From Cladophialophora immunda (taxonomy: Eukaryota; Ascomycota; Eurotiomycetes; Chaetothyriales; Herpotrichiellaceae): a DNA stretch of 64,000 nucleotides. Both the position numbers and the translations under genes were made by a program. The stretch's first letter is position 1. Every line of letters begins with the position of its first letter. The stretch spans positions 1,178,001 through 1,242,000 of the forward strand of contig NW_015622547.1 in assembly GCF_000835495.1 (NCBI RefSeq), read 5' to 3'. The notes under the pieces were generated by a model. It made no database searches. It had not been told where the DNA came from and saw nothing but the letters and a program-made list of their open reading frames with translations. Positions 42,855-53,877 of this stretch are shown one piece after another.

Positions 42855-44020
42855 ATACCGACGTCCGGAGGACTAGAGGGTAGACTCCGCAGGTAGTAGA
42901 CAGACACGAAGACGATAGTTCGAAGACACCCAGAGGATGGCAGGGAGCCCTTCTTTGAGCCGGGTCAACGTGTGTTGGGTGCAAGTGTATTCAGCCTTGT
43001 CAAGCTAAGTCGACAGCATCAGTTGCATCAACGTATTGGGGGAAGACCTGTCAACAGTAAGTAGAGAAGGAGAGTGAACAGGTCATTGTAACGGCATCAG
43101 AGATATAGAGGCAGTCAAACATGTACAGATGGCAGTTGAGAGAAGGTGGTGAATCAAGAGGTAGATGGACATGTCACTGTAGCCGTGCAAGTGGTGTGGT
43201 GGTTGACGTCGATTGGCGGGGAAGCGACTGGATGTGCTGTTGTGCTCCCCTTGGCAGCTTTCGCTTCATCAGGCGGAAGGCAACCATCTCGTTGCATCCC
43301 CAATATGCGCCCAGTTACAGCGTTCTTCATTTCGCCTCGAATCCAGTCGACCATCCCATGTCGCAAAGCAAACTGTCCGAACCGTACACGGTTAGCCGTC
43401 CCCCCAACCCCAGCAAGGTGCGCGGAGGGAGATTGTGAGAAGCAAGCACGAGAAAGAGGCGGTAACATTTGTAGCTGCCAATGAGAGAAGACCCTGCATT
43501 TTCATCTGCGAAAGGATGTGCAATAACGAAGATGGCGAGGTTGAGCTGTTTTCTTTTCTCCTTGCTGGTGAGGATTCGGCTTGAATTTGGCCCTAGCGGG
43601 TTGGCCGGGTCCGCACGAGATTCATCAGGATCGGCAATGTTGGAAGTCATATGAATTCTCATCACACAATGTAGACGACCCCCAAGGACTAAAGGATGAG
43701 TATTGCTTCATCATGGCAACCTCTGTGGCAGGCGACTAAGATCCTCCTCACTCCTGTGTGATATGGTGTTTGTGACCATTGCTCGTCACTGCTGCCGCGT
43801 CTCCTACCGGACCTTCTTTGTTGATTCACCTCAACACCATGTTTTGCCTGTTTGTTGCAGTTTGCTGTCGCCATTGTTGCTGTGCTTCTGTCGTGCTCTC
43901 TATCTTCTAGAATCTACACTCACCCCTTCCAGCAAGAGCTGTTTGTGCTTCATAAGTGCTTCTCAAGCATTGCGTCGACATATTGCTTGACCACCATCTG
44001 CCTCCACCTCAGCCGCAATT
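42855..44020. other. Intergenic, divergent promoter
   Basis: This lies between the RBR ligase gene (minus) and the unknown gene at 44021 (plus). Open frames are short and overlap in several phases; none is supported. Confidence 0.45.
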
Positions 44021-44767
44021 ATGTCCGCCCTGCCCACTTGTCCTGGTGAATACCATGTCAGGTCCTTCCCCATCAAGTCCCGGGATTTTTCTGATAGTGA
44101 CAGCATCGAAGCTCTCACTCCGATTTCGTCAACCGGTGCCCAGCCTTCCACCCCTGCCGAAAGCGAAACCAGCGGGTCTGTGATCAGCGAAGCAACTGCA
44201 GCATTGCACAATGAACTTGACAGGAAATTGGAAGCCCTCGTTCTGGCCGAAGAGACAGTGCCTCCTTGCGGACAGCCAGCGGCCGATCTCCCCACCGAAG
44301 CGCCTGCGCCAACTTCTAGAGATCCGTTCGGATTCGTGTGTGCTTTCGGCTTCACCGGATCATTCGACGAGCCATCAGCCGTCCCCAGGACGAAAGGCGC
44401 CTTCCTCGATGCAATCAGAGGCGAGATCGAGGGAATCGGCATGACCCAGAGAGGTCTCCAAGCCTACCAGAACGCCATCAACTCTCGAAAGTATCATACA
44501 TTCAGCACAAAGTTTCTCATTGATCAGAACACCGCCACCGTCATCACTCTCGACCAGTTGGATCAAATAACTACCCACCTGAAGAAAGTCGAGGAAGAAG
44601 TTCAGCAGATTGAGAACGAAGACGAGGAGGTCAAGGACGAGCTTATGGAAGCCTTCAGGCATGCCCAGCCTTGGGTGATGCGTACACGGGCCATCCTGCG
44701 ACATTGTCATGTTTTCTACAAACTCAACTTTGTCCTAGCCACTGGGAAGAAGACTACACAGTCTTGA
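44021..44767 (+). CDS. Hypothetical protein with C-terminal coiled-coil
   Basis: A single frame encodes 248 residues with a start at AATTATGTCC. The first 100 residues are acidic and Ser/Thr/Pro-rich, probably disordered. A central part (AFLDAIRGEIEGIGMTQRG, about 126-144) looks folded. A Glu-rich helix (LKKVEEEVQQIENEDEEVKDE) near 185-210 suggests a coiled coil, followed by a short region with a CxxF motif. No signal peptide or membrane helix is present. No family was recognised; the single frame and regular codon usage support it as coding. Confidence 0.7.
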   Translation: MSALPTCPGEYHVRSFPIKSRDFSDSDSIEALTPISSTGAQPSTPAESETSGSVISEATAALHNELDRKLEALVLAEETVPPCGQPAADLPTEAPAPTSRDPFGFVCAFGFTGSFDEPSAVPRTKGAFLDAIRGEIEGIGMTQRGLQAYQNAINSRKYHTFSTKFLIDQNTATVITLDQLDQITTHLKKVEEEVQQIENEDEEVKDELMEAFRHAQPWVMRTRAILRHCHVFYKLNFVLATGKKTTQS

Positions 44768-46068
44768 AAAGAGGTGGCTGTGGTTCAGAAGTAACTGGTA
44801 TCCTTCCGTGCGAAGGGGTGAAAAGGCGTCGTCTCAGGATGTGTCGGAGTCAAGATGGCCGTCAGAGGTGTGGCATTGGTGTGACAAACGACAAGTTGCG
44901 CTTGTTGTTTGTAGTGAAATGATTGAATCTCTTTTCGTGGTTTACTTCGCTCCTTCCGATGCTCACCATGCCACTCGAAACTACCGGTGAAGTTGAGCAC
45001 CGTCTCCGAACCCCTTATCTTCTCTTTATTCCGCAATCTAGATTATCTCTTGACACAGACATTGCTCTATTGGCTGCGGTGACCGTTCTCTGGTCACGGA
45101 CGCCGTTCTTTCGCAGGTTTGCAGAGCCCAACGATAAGCCAACATCCTGCAGCGGCGCTGGATACGAGCCAAACAGCTCAATCGAGCCCAACCGAGCGAC
45201 CAATGGGCTGATAAGCGGTCTGGCTTTCTTAAAGCCAGCACCCAATCGTGTTTGTCTCTTATCACGGTCTTGCGAGGTCCAGACTGACCGAGCCGCCCTC
45301 TTTGCCTCCGTGGTTGCCAGCGCCTGCCGGATTCCCAACTCGTACCGACTTTGCCCCCAAAACGATGGACGGAGCCTTCCAAGAAGAGCCCCATAAAAGG
45401 ATGCATTGGCTTCATGCTCTCAGCGTTACTCAGAGTTCAGCGGGTGGCGCTGGCTAAGCAGAGGGCGATCTTCGATCACCCCCTGCTGCCTCTCACGGCC
45501 CTGACATCCAGGCCCCTCGTGCGATGTTGCTAACTAGCTTAGGCGCCGACTCCAGGCATCGAGGGGTAAGCAGGGGAAACGGTGAGGGGCAGCCAGAAAC
45601 CAAAAAAAAAAATATAAACAATGGTGACAACACAATCGAAACAAAACCGGATGAACTCGTTTCCCTGGGTTGGCGACTGAGGACACGCTGCTGACCGACA
45701 GTCCCCCAAGCCTCCTGCAACTTCACATGCCATTCGCTCCCGACCTCAATCTCAGCATCTTCGATTTCTTCACCGCCAGAAGCTCGACCGTGGGTCGAGT
45801 TCGCGCGCACGCGAACTTGACCCCTCCATCGTTCAAAGCTAACGGCACCGACCTGCGGCGACATGCGGCGCCTTGCTCGATCCAGCGGGCCGTCACCGAC
45901 TGTCACGCGTTTTCATTTGGCCTCAGGATCAATCGGTGAGGACCATGCTTGCCCTGATTGGGTCTTTTACACACGACGTGGCCGTTGATGCTTTCGCTTT
46001 CAGGCGTGGGGCTTGCCTCAATCAAATTGTGCAATCCACCCTGCTCCCAATTGAGAGAGTTTTAGCAG
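44768..46068. other. Intergenic
   Basis: This is the 3' flank of the 44021 gene and the distal upstream region of the CsbD-like gene. An A-rich run of 12 (45602-45613 region) interrupts it. No gene is supported. Confidence 0.4.
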
Positions 46069-46069
46069 A

Positions 46070-46123
46070 AGGGGTTGGAACGAAAGCAAGTGAGGGGTGG
46101 AGGGGTAACATGATGTATATAAA
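46070..46123 (+). promoter_or_regulatory. Stress-type promoter elements: three AGGGG boxes and a TATA box
   Basis: AGGGG occurs at 46070-46074, 46093-46097 and 46101-46105, followed by TATATAAA at 46116-46123, 139 bp before the CsbD-like ATG. AGGGG is the stress-response element bound by Msn2/4-type factors in yeast; use of the same element by this fungus is inference. Confidence 0.6.
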
Positions 46124-46147
46124 CACCATCCACGCGGTGGCACGACC

Positions 46148-46168
46148 TTCTTCTTCCTCTTCTTCTTC
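46148..46168 (+). repeat. CTT-rich tract in the leader of the CsbD-like gene
   Basis: A run of TTC/CTC triplets lies between the TATA box and the ATG, a common feature of highly transcribed fungal leaders. Confidence 0.8.
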
Positions 46169-46261
46169 AAGCTCTTCAAGCCCAAGTCTTCATCTCAGTC
46201 TATCTTCCAGCCAGATCATACTTGACCCTTCTACCTTACCTTCACCACCAACACCATCACC

Positions 46262-46438
46262 ATGGCCGACGAAGCTACCAAGGCTCACCTCCGCACCAAG
46301 TTCGACAAGCTCACCGCCGATGACTTCAAGGAGGTTGCAGGCAACAAGGAAGCCCTCGCCGCCAAGGTCGCCGAGAAATACGGCATCTCCAAGGACGAGG
46401 CTACGAAACAAGTCGAGGAGGGTTTCGCTGGCAAATAA
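46262..46438 (+). CDS. CsbD-like small stress protein
   Basis: A 58-residue intronless frame starts ATGGCCGACGAA and ends GGCAAATAA. The protein matches the bacterial CsbD/YjbJ family signature: a basic FDKLTADDFKEV stretch, then GNKEALAAKVAEKYGI, then a Lys/Glu-rich helix (KDEATKQVEEGF). CsbD proteins in bacteria are induced by general stress; the fungal members are small hydrophilic proteins of unknown function. Codon use is strongly biased to C-ending codons, as in highly expressed fungal genes. The 5' leader contains a long CT-rich run (46148-46168). The start was chosen by this match and because it is the only ATG with the family frame. Confidence 0.85.
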   Translation: MADEATKAHLRTKFDKLTADDFKEVAGNKEALAAKVAEKYGISKDEATKQVEEGFAGK

Positions 46439-48651
46439 GTAGCGAACACTTTTGGCCCAACGGTTCACTCCTCCAAGCTCCTCCTCTCCGGCCAACAAAT
46501 ACAAACCCCTCTCTCCACCAAGGGGACGGCAGTCATATCATCATACTGAAACAAAGGGAGGAGGAAGATGGAAAGAAGAAGAGTTCGGGAATGTTACATA
46601 CCGTACCCAAGACACACTGGGATTGATTCTCCATAGCGAAGGAGTCAGAAAAGCCTACAATTCATACCTTGACCAGCTTCGACCAGAATTGATAGAACAA
46701 AGGGAACAAGCATATTTTAGACGGACGTCGACGGCACCTGTTTTTGATCTCCTAGATTTAATCGTCTTTACTGTTTCCCGAACGAGCTCGTTGGTGTGCA
46801 AGTTGTCGCTAAGTTACACCACCCCCTGACCCACGACGAAAGCGAGTTCGATTTTGCCTTGCCTTTGACCCTTCACGCCGTGCCCCTTTTTGTTTCAGCC
46901 TCACGCATGTTATATTCCGTAGCCTCAGCCATGGACTGTAACTACGGCAGATTCCTCGGACACAACATTGTCTCTCTCGTGGTGACCGTGTTGATTCTAT
47001 TTGCCTTGTCCTTTCCTCTCCTCTCCTCTCCTCTCTTGTTGTTCACTCTCGCATTTGTCTTGGCCGTCCCCCATGCCTTGGAACGGCGGTGCTTGAACAC
47101 CAACACTCGAGACACGCACGGACAACTGGTCTCAGTCCACCTTCACGCGTGTCTCTCTTCCCGCCTTCTACCTTCTTTCCGCACCGGCATTGTACCCAGT
47201 CCTCGCCCAGTCCCCCTCCTCCCTAGGTCCTCAATTCTCAATTTCCCACTTCTCGATGCCACGTCCCTTACCGCCCCATCCAGCCTGACAGTCCTGGATC
47301 CTTGGACCGCTCCTTAAAGGCTCACTCAAGCCAACGGTGCCGTGACACGTAAGGTACATGGGCACCCGTCCACCGCCCGCTCCCTCTCCCGTATTTGGTT
47401 GTTATTATTCCTTTCCCACCTACTCTACCCGTAGGGTGCCGTCCCGTCCCTGTCTGGCCAGGTACATGCTCGACACGGGAATACCCAACCCAGCCCGAAC
47501 CGGGAGGAGCGGACCCAAGCATGCCCTCTTCACACTACGCATGCATGCATGCATGCATGTACCTACCACATAGGGAGGTTATGTACCCAGCGCGTACCCG
47601 TACCTGCACCTGCACCTGTACGTGTACCCAAGCCTGACGACAACGTCCTAGGGTAGCGACCGCGGCTTGGCAACGGCGTCTCCTTGTGCCTGTGTTGCAC
47701 CTAGCTTGGAAGGAAACAGAAGGGAAGAGAAGAGAAAAGAGAGCACAGAAAGACGGGCCAACTAGGGGAGCCAGCCAGCCAGACGCATCCTGGGGACCCG
47801 CTAATAATAGACGGATACTTGGATAGGGAGGGAGAGAGGGAGGGATGGATGGACGGCACAGGATGGGTACATTCTCATTAGCTATCACCCATCACCACAC
47901 CAACACCGACACCAATACCCACCAGCCAGCCAGCCTCACTTTGAGGAAAACGAGGTCCGTAGGCTGCCTCATTAGCCACCTAGCCTCCGAGCCACCTAGT
48001 GAGCGGCGTGGAGAGCCCGCCATCTAGCTACATGCGGTATTGCAGCTTCCCACAGGACGACAAGAGCGCGGACCAGCGACTGAGGAAAGCCATGGAGCTT
48101 GGGCATGGCCATCTACCATTCTGACACACCGACAGCGACGGGGAGAGAGCACACCAACCAACCAACAGCCACACGGTTCGGCACAGCAACCCTCGACATA
48201 CTGCAGCAGTCATGGGAAATCCCGCCTTGGACTCCCAACCTCTTGCCTGGGGATGTTTGAAGAAACTCGGTGTTCGTTTTCTATACCGTTAAAAATACTC
48301 AAAGTCAGATATACTAGGGACATAATTCTTGTACAGCTCTGAATGCGCCCGCCCTGAAACCATCTCGCTTTCCTCCAGTATGGAAAGGCCTCGTTAGGAC
48401 GTTCTTGCACGCAATGACTGGTGGGAAGAATCAGGTTGAGCATGACAGCCTTTTGCCTGCCCCAAGCTGACATTTCCGACCAGCCTCGCTTGGCTTGTCG
48501 GCAAGGTGTGATGATCCCATCGTCCCGCGAAACACTGATCCAGCCCTCGACGAAGCCTCTGTCAAGGCGGTGTTCTTTTCTGTCCAATGCGGCGTCGTTT
48601 CATCCTGGCCTGAGAGAGACTTTTCCTGCCCTTGGCGCTCCCAATGATCAT
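46439..48651. other. Long gene-free interval with motif repeats
   Basis: This lies between the CsbD-like gene and VPS10, and probably includes both 3' flanks. GTACC/GGTAC motifs cluster from 47340 to 47640, and a (GCAT)5 run occurs at 47539-47558. Open frames such as 46796-47317 lack protein features. Confidence 0.45.
47539..47558. repeat. (GCAT)5 microsatellite
   Basis: Five perfect GCAT units, a palindromic tetranucleotide repeat, flanked by GTACC motifs. Confidence 0.95.
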
Positions 48652-51600
48652 TCAAACTTCTTCCTCGTCATCCAACCCATCCCCCAGCAACTCGTCATCC
48701 TCTACAACTTGAGAGTAATCCTGTCCTCTTCTTGAAAAAGCATCTCTCGAGCGATAAGGAGCACCATACCCAGCATCCGCTCCTCTTCCCACCCCGAACC
48801 TTCCGCCCGAACCACCACCTCCACTCCCGAGAGGCATATATCCTCGTGCACTCCTCCACAAGCTCATGACGAGTAACGGCGTCGCTTTGGCCACCGCGAC
48901 CACACCACTCACCACCACCACAGGAATCTTGATCCACAGCGGATCGCCGCTTGCTCCAGAAGAAGCGCCAGCAGCAGCCATGCTTTCTCCAAGCCGAATT
49001 TGTCCAAACGAGCCGAATCCGCTCTGCCACCTCGTATATACCCAATATCCAATGCCGAGGGAGACTGCAATTGGGACAACAATCGCAAAGAACAATGCTA
49101 CCCCTGTGATGCCATGCTTCTTCTTGTATTCTTCTTCATGGCCTGGGCAAGGTCTTGATTCCAGCTTGTCCAACTCTCTTCCCCCTTGGCACGTCGTGAG
49201 CGGTATCCTCCTGTATCCGGTAGGATACCAGAACTCGAGTTGACCCGGATTGTCTCGACACTTCTGCTCGTGATCGGCTGGTTGCAGTCCCGGAACCAGT
49301 TGGCACGTTCCGTCGGCTTGTGCCTGGTAGTTGTAATCACATTCAAAGTCCTGACGCGTGCAAGAACAATTTCTGGCGATGTTGTGCAGGTGACTGATGA
49401 TCTTGCCGTTGTAGCACTTTGCATCGGCCCGTTTGCGGTGATATTGAGCTACGTGGCCGAACAAGCAGTTTGAATCTTGCATAGGATGCTTGGGTTCCCA
49501 GAGTGCATAGTCGCCCTTTTCGGGGTTCTTCTCGTCGAGTTCACATTTGACTTGACGTTCTTCGAGGCCAGAAAAGTCTAGGTGCACGGTAAAGATGCCA
49601 CGTTTAGCGTTGGATCCCAATTCGCGACCCCAAAGGAGGAAGTTGCGAGAGTTGTCTGACGGCACAGTAGTGATGGCGTCAATCTGCATTTCCACATCCG
49701 GGGAGAACACAAACTCTCGCCACGTTCTGCCTTCATCGAGGGTGTAAAAGAGAGATTTGGTGGGTTGGGATTCCTTGACAATCACGATAATGCTGCCTTG
49801 ATCGCCATACTCCCACATGTAGCTGCCCTTCTTGACGGATTGCCAAGTGATGCCGGCGTCTCGAGTGATGAAGGTATCTGTGGCTTCGTCATCTTTTCGG
49901 ACGAGGTACTCGCCAACGTTGCCCACAGCCATCATTAATCCAACTGCACTAGGGCTAGAGAATGTGGCTGACTTGTCGGCGCGTTCGGTATAACTGTGAA
50001 TGTGCAAGGAACATTTTCCAGTCGCCTTGTTAGCCTCTTCCACGCAAGAGTACTTGTTCCCCAGCGCATCCTCTTTCGGGGGAGGGAGATAGGCCCACTG
50101 GGCACCATCGTTGTGGGTAATCATCGACTTGAGCTTCTTTCTCTCTCCGTTGTTCGTCTCATCCAGGTTGGACACGACGTTGACCATAGCAACTCCTTCA
50201 AGACCTTGCATTTTCTCAAAATCGACATAGCCTTCAGTGTCCCGGTTCACACCGCCCAGGGTGAATACGTAGGATGTACCGTTGCTGTTCGACTTGATGA
50301 TCGCACCATATTCGTGGTCTTGAACAGCATTTACGGTGACATGAAGGAAGACGGCATGAGTAGAGCTGTCCAAGACCGTGTAGGCTTGCTGATGTTTTAC
50401 TTGAAAGTTTCGAGGAAACTCCGCAGGTGCAAAGGTTCGTCCGTCCACACTTGCATCCACCTTCAAGCTCTGCTTGTCTTCTGTCTTTGCTGCGACGATG
50501 ATGAACTCCGACATGGTCGCAAAGTCCAAAATATCAGGGAAATGCACCTTTGATTCGGCAAAGAAGTTGTCACTGGACAAAAGCATGAGGTTCTTGTCCG
50601 GGTTCTCATCTTGATACTGTTCGCAGTATATCAATTGATCACCACTGCCTTGGCCTTCTCGTGTGATGAACTCGCATTTTCTGGCATATCGAACCAATGT
50701 GTCCCAGTGGTCGCCACGATCTTTAGACAACCAAATGTTTGTATGGTCGTCGTTTCCAACGGCGCCCGACCAGAGTAGCCAATCCTTGTATTCAGGATGG
50801 AACCGTAAAGTTGGTAGCCGTAGAGTGCTTGGTCGTTCTGGAGCTGTGAATTTATTAAACCGAGCTCCTCGGTCGATGGTATAGTGCACAGTCTTTGAGC
50901 CTGTCAGGAAGAAAACTGCATCGTGATGGTGAGGGTTAGGCGCAATGGCAGTGATCGGTTCCCCCTTGAGGATCCGCTCCCAAGTTTTGCCATGATCCCG
51001 CGTCAAATAGATATCTTGCTCGCTTGTGCGCATGACAATGGTCTCATCAGTACCGCTGGAAGTATCGCTTCTTTCGAGATAATACCATTCAGAGAATCGA
51101 TCAGCGTTGAAGTTGGTCTTCTCGACGGTGATTTCTCCCGAAGCAGGAGTCTTCACCGAATCCGAGCATGGCCTTTCGATATCCTTGTCGAGCTCTTCAC
51201 CGCCCTTCCGTTGGCATTCGTTGCCAGGAATCATTCGCCATCCGGAGGGACCTTTAAACGTGTCCTTTTCGCTCTTACATGCGCCCTCTGGAACTGCAAT
51301 CGGTTGTGCTGGATTGCATTTGGTGCGGTCGTCGGGGTCTCTGACAAAGTTGTAGTCACACTCAAAGTCAGCCATCGTGCAGACGCACGGTTCAAACTCA
51401 GGCACGGGGTCTTTGAACTCCTCGTCGATAAAGCATTCAGCATCAGCCTTGCGTCTCCTGAAGAATTGCTTGTGGCCCATGAGACAGCTTGGTTTGCCGT
51501 CTTTGTCGACGCGCGCGGGCCAACGCTCAAAATCATCCTTGCCGCACGCTCGTTCATGCAACCCCTCAAAGTCGATTTTGAACATGACCCACTCGGTCTT

Positions 51601-53190
51601 GGAGCCTGCCCCTTTGGCGCCCATCATGAGGAATTTGAGGGTGGTGGAGTCCGGAACGGTAGTGAGAAACCTTGCTCGCACTTTCTCTGGAAGGTCTGCT
51701 TTCTTCCAGGTCTTTCCATGGTCGATCGAGTATCTTATGTGGCTAGTGGAATCCTCGTCGTCAACAGCGACAATAACTGCACCCTGGTTGCCGAACTCGT
51801 ACAAGTAGGCACCGTCCAGGCCCTCGTACCATGTGACTCCAGCATCATCCGAGACATAGAGATCGCCGTCTTCGTAGTCCTTTAGGAACTTTCCGGTGTT
51901 GCCAATTCCCATAACAATACCTGGTGCCGGGCTGGAGAAGATCCTCCCGGTTTGCCTTGCATCGGTCACGGAGTGGAGATGCAGCCTCTTGTCGCCAACT
52001 TTGAGATCCTGGAACGTTCTCCCGTCGTCGAAGCTGATCTGAGATACGACTTCCTTTCTAGGAACGGTTGAGCCCTCGACGTCCTTCCAGTTGTCCACAA
52101 CATTCACTAAGACGATCCCTTGAATCGCCTGAACTTTCTCGAAGTCGACGTTGCCAAAGATGTTGCGATTGGTGTGGTCAATATTCCGAGTGAAATAGGT
52201 GCCGTTGGAGTTCGAGGTGAAGAGGTAGCCCATAGGATTCGTAGGTCGGGATCCGAGCACGTCGACCTGTAAGCTGTAGTTGGTGCTCTCCAGGATGGTA
52301 TAGGCATCTTCATCTATCCTGTGTTGTCCAAATTCTGCTCGGTGCCACTGTGATGCGTCTTTCGTCACGTACAGAGCCAACTCATCTGTGCCCTCCGATT
52401 TTGCAGCTGCAACCAAGAATCCTTTGACCGCAGCCATGCTGATAATCCCAGTCACGGCTCGTCCATCATCAAGCGCAGGCTCGAGCTGATCTCGTTGGAA
52501 AAAATCGTCCGACACGAGCAGTCTATTGTCCTTCGGCCAAGGAGAATATAGCCCTTCCACAATACAGAATATCCGATCTCTTATTTCAGGAGCAATCTCC
52601 TCTGCAAAATCTGGGGTGCTGACAGCCCATTGGCACCCTCGCGTCATATCGCCCAATCTGCTGGTCGTCTTAAAGTCATCATCGGTATAAAACGCCCGCT
52701 CGATGCAGGCCAAGCCGACACAGTGCTCAGCGTTCCATATCACTCGTTTAGGGTCCCGGCCGTGGAAGCTCAATGGGGCGTTGCGAAATCTCGCCAGACC
52801 ATCGCCGTCGGAGGAAAATTTCCTCCACGTCTCGCCGGTATCTGTTGTCACCCAGTGGTCGGAGTCTAGGCCGATGATATATGCGCGCTGGTTGTCGTAG
52901 GGATGCCGGTATACGTCCAAGGCATTTCCGGACTGTCCTTGGTCATTGATTTCCTTCCAGGTCTCGCCTGCATCGGCACTGCGCCAGACGATACCAGTCT
53001 CTCCATCGTAGCCAATGACAACGTCCGAGTCATCGAAATAAAAGACGTTTTCTAGAGGGTTATCGAATGTGGTGGCGGAGATGGTTGGGCCATCCTTCTT
53101 TGCTTGCGTAGGCTGCGGAGAGGAGGCCAGCAGTAGGAGGAGAGCGACCGACGAGACGACTGCGCGACGACAGTAGGATCTTATTATCAT
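48652..53190 (-). CDS. VPS10: Vps10 sorting receptor
   Basis: A single frame encodes 1512 residues. A signal peptide (VVSSVALLLLLASS) starts the protein. Two Vps10 beta-propeller modules follow, shown by at least ten Asp-box (BNR) repeats of the form S/T-x-D-x-G-x-T-W (for example SADAGETW, TRDHGKTW, TRDAGITW). Each module ends in a Cys-rich segment (10CC type). A transmembrane segment lies near 1364-1389 (GVALFFAIVVPIAVSLGIGY), with a second hydrophobic segment near 1421-1446 (IKIPVVVVSGVVAVAKATPL). The C-terminus is acidic with a DDELLG motif. In yeast, Vps10 carries carboxypeptidase Y from Golgi to vacuole and recycles through retromer. The start is the only ATG that gives the signal peptide. 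Intronless here. Confidence 0.95.
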   Translation of the reverse strand: MIIRSYCRRAVVSSVALLLLLASSPQPTQAKKDGPTISATTFDNPLENVFYFDDSDVVIGYDGETGIVWRSADAGETWKEINDQGQSGNALDVYRHPYDNQRAYIIGLDSDHWVTTDTGETWRKFSSDGDGLARFRNAPLSFHGRDPKRVIWNAEHCVGLACIERAFYTDDDFKTTSRLGDMTRGCQWAVSTPDFAEEIAPEIRDRIFCIVEGLYSPWPKDNRLLVSDDFFQRDQLEPALDDGRAVTGIISMAAVKGFLVAAAKSEGTDELALYVTKDASQWHRAEFGQHRIDEDAYTILESTNYSLQVDVLGSRPTNPMGYLFTSNSNGTYFTRNIDHTNRNIFGNVDFEKVQAIQGIVLVNVVDNWKDVEGSTVPRKEVVSQISFDDGRTFQDLKVGDKRLHLHSVTDARQTGRIFSSPAPGIVMGIGNTGKFLKDYEDGDLYVSDDAGVTWYEGLDGAYLYEFGNQGAVIVAVDDEDSTSHIRYSIDHGKTWKKADLPEKVRARFLTTVPDSTTLKFLMMGAKGAGSKTEWVMFKIDFEGLHERACGKDDFERWPARVDKDGKPSCLMGHKQFFRRRKADAECFIDEEFKDPVPEFEPCVCTMADFECDYNFVRDPDDRTKCNPAQPIAVPEGACKSEKDTFKGPSGWRMIPGNECQRKGGEELDKDIERPCSDSVKTPASGEITVEKTNFNADRFSEWYYLERSDTSSGTDETIVMRTSEQDIYLTRDHGKTWERILKGEPITAIAPNPHHHDAVFFLTGSKTVHYTIDRGARFNKFTAPERPSTLRLPTLRFHPEYKDWLLWSGAVGNDDHTNIWLSKDRGDHWDTLVRYARKCEFITREGQGSGDQLIYCEQYQDENPDKNLMLLSSDNFFAESKVHFPDILDFATMSEFIIVAAKTEDKQSLKVDASVDGRTFAPAEFPRNFQVKHQQAYTVLDSSTHAVFLHVTVNAVQDHEYGAIIKSNSNGTSYVFTLGGVNRDTEGYVDFEKMQGLEGVAMVNVVSNLDETNNGERKKLKSMITHNDGAQWAYLPPPKEDALGNKYSCVEEANKATGKCSLHIHSYTERADKSATFSSPSAVGLMMAVGNVGEYLVRKDDEATDTFITRDAGITWQSVKKGSYMWEYGDQGSIIVIVKESQPTKSLFYTLDEGRTWREFVFSPDVEMQIDAITTVPSDNSRNFLLWGRELGSNAKRGIFTVHLDFSGLEERQVKCELDEKNPEKGDYALWEPKHPMQDSNCLFGHVAQYHRKRADAKCYNGKIISHLHNIARNCSCTRQDFECDYNYQAQADGTCQLVPGLQPADHEQKCRDNPGQLEFWYPTGYRRIPLTTCQGGRELDKLESRPCPGHEEEYKKKHGITGVALFFAIVVPIAVSLGIGYWVYTRWQSGFGSFGQIRLGESMAAAGASSGASGDPLWIKIPVVVVSGVVAVAKATPLLVMSLWRSARGYMPLGSGGGGSGGRFGVGRGADAGYGAPYRSRDAFSRRGQDYSQVVEDDELLGDGLDDEEEV

Positions 53191-53877
53191 CTTTGATTAC
53201 CGCATCGAGCGGGAATGAAAAGGCTGAATTACAGAAAGAAGAACCGCCGCAGAAAGGCTTGAAAACGAAGCAAGAGTCGAAATGGACACAGTTGTAGGAT
53301 TGGAGAAACCGAATGGCGCTGCCTGCAATCAACAATTCTGTGAGGCTCATGGCTCACTGGGCACTTCGACCTTCTAAGATCAGGGTCCCTGCCCGAATGG
53401 GGGTAAGCGTCACCACCTTAAAACGCGGCCTCGACGGGAGCTGCGCGCTGGGAGCTCCTATCTCCTTTAACTGGGCCAGTGGCTGACGGCAGAAGGTTGC
53501 GCCCCCGAAGGCGCCCCTTACGAATCCCCGGTCTTGCAATGCGTACAGGTATGTGAAGAGGGTATTATTGTTCATATTTCATCAAGCTATTCTTTCTTGC
53601 CTTTCCCAAATTGCTGCTTTTTGTCCAACCCCATCAAGTTCCCAAATATAATGCCGCCCAACCCGTTTGAATATGCAGGTAGCCGTGGCAAGTCTGCTGC
53701 CCCAGATTCCTTTCCCAGGCTCCGAACTCCCCCGCTGGCTGAGAAGCGATATTTCCAGCCTGAACGCCTACGCTCAAATAACGCACTGACATAGATGCGG
53801 ATATCCCATGCTGTTGCTTCATCCGGACCATACAAAATAGGGCAGTCAATGTCACTCAAACGTCAAGTTATTCAGAC
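53191..53877. other. Intergenic between two minus-strand genes
   Basis: This is the VPS10 promoter and the 3' flank of the next gene. A GC-rich stretch near 53400-53540 has self-complementary segments (GAAGGTTGCGCCCCCGAAGGCGCC) but no RNA family was recognised. Confidence 0.35.

Noticed and set aside
46796..47317. 173-codon open frame on the plus strand
   Set aside because: Its composition follows pyrimidine-rich non-coding DNA (Ser/Pro/Leu runs), with no domain and overlapping frames of similar length.
53400..53545. GC-rich segment considered as a structured RNA gene
   Set aside because: No tRNA box A/B, snRNA or snoRNA signature could be identified.
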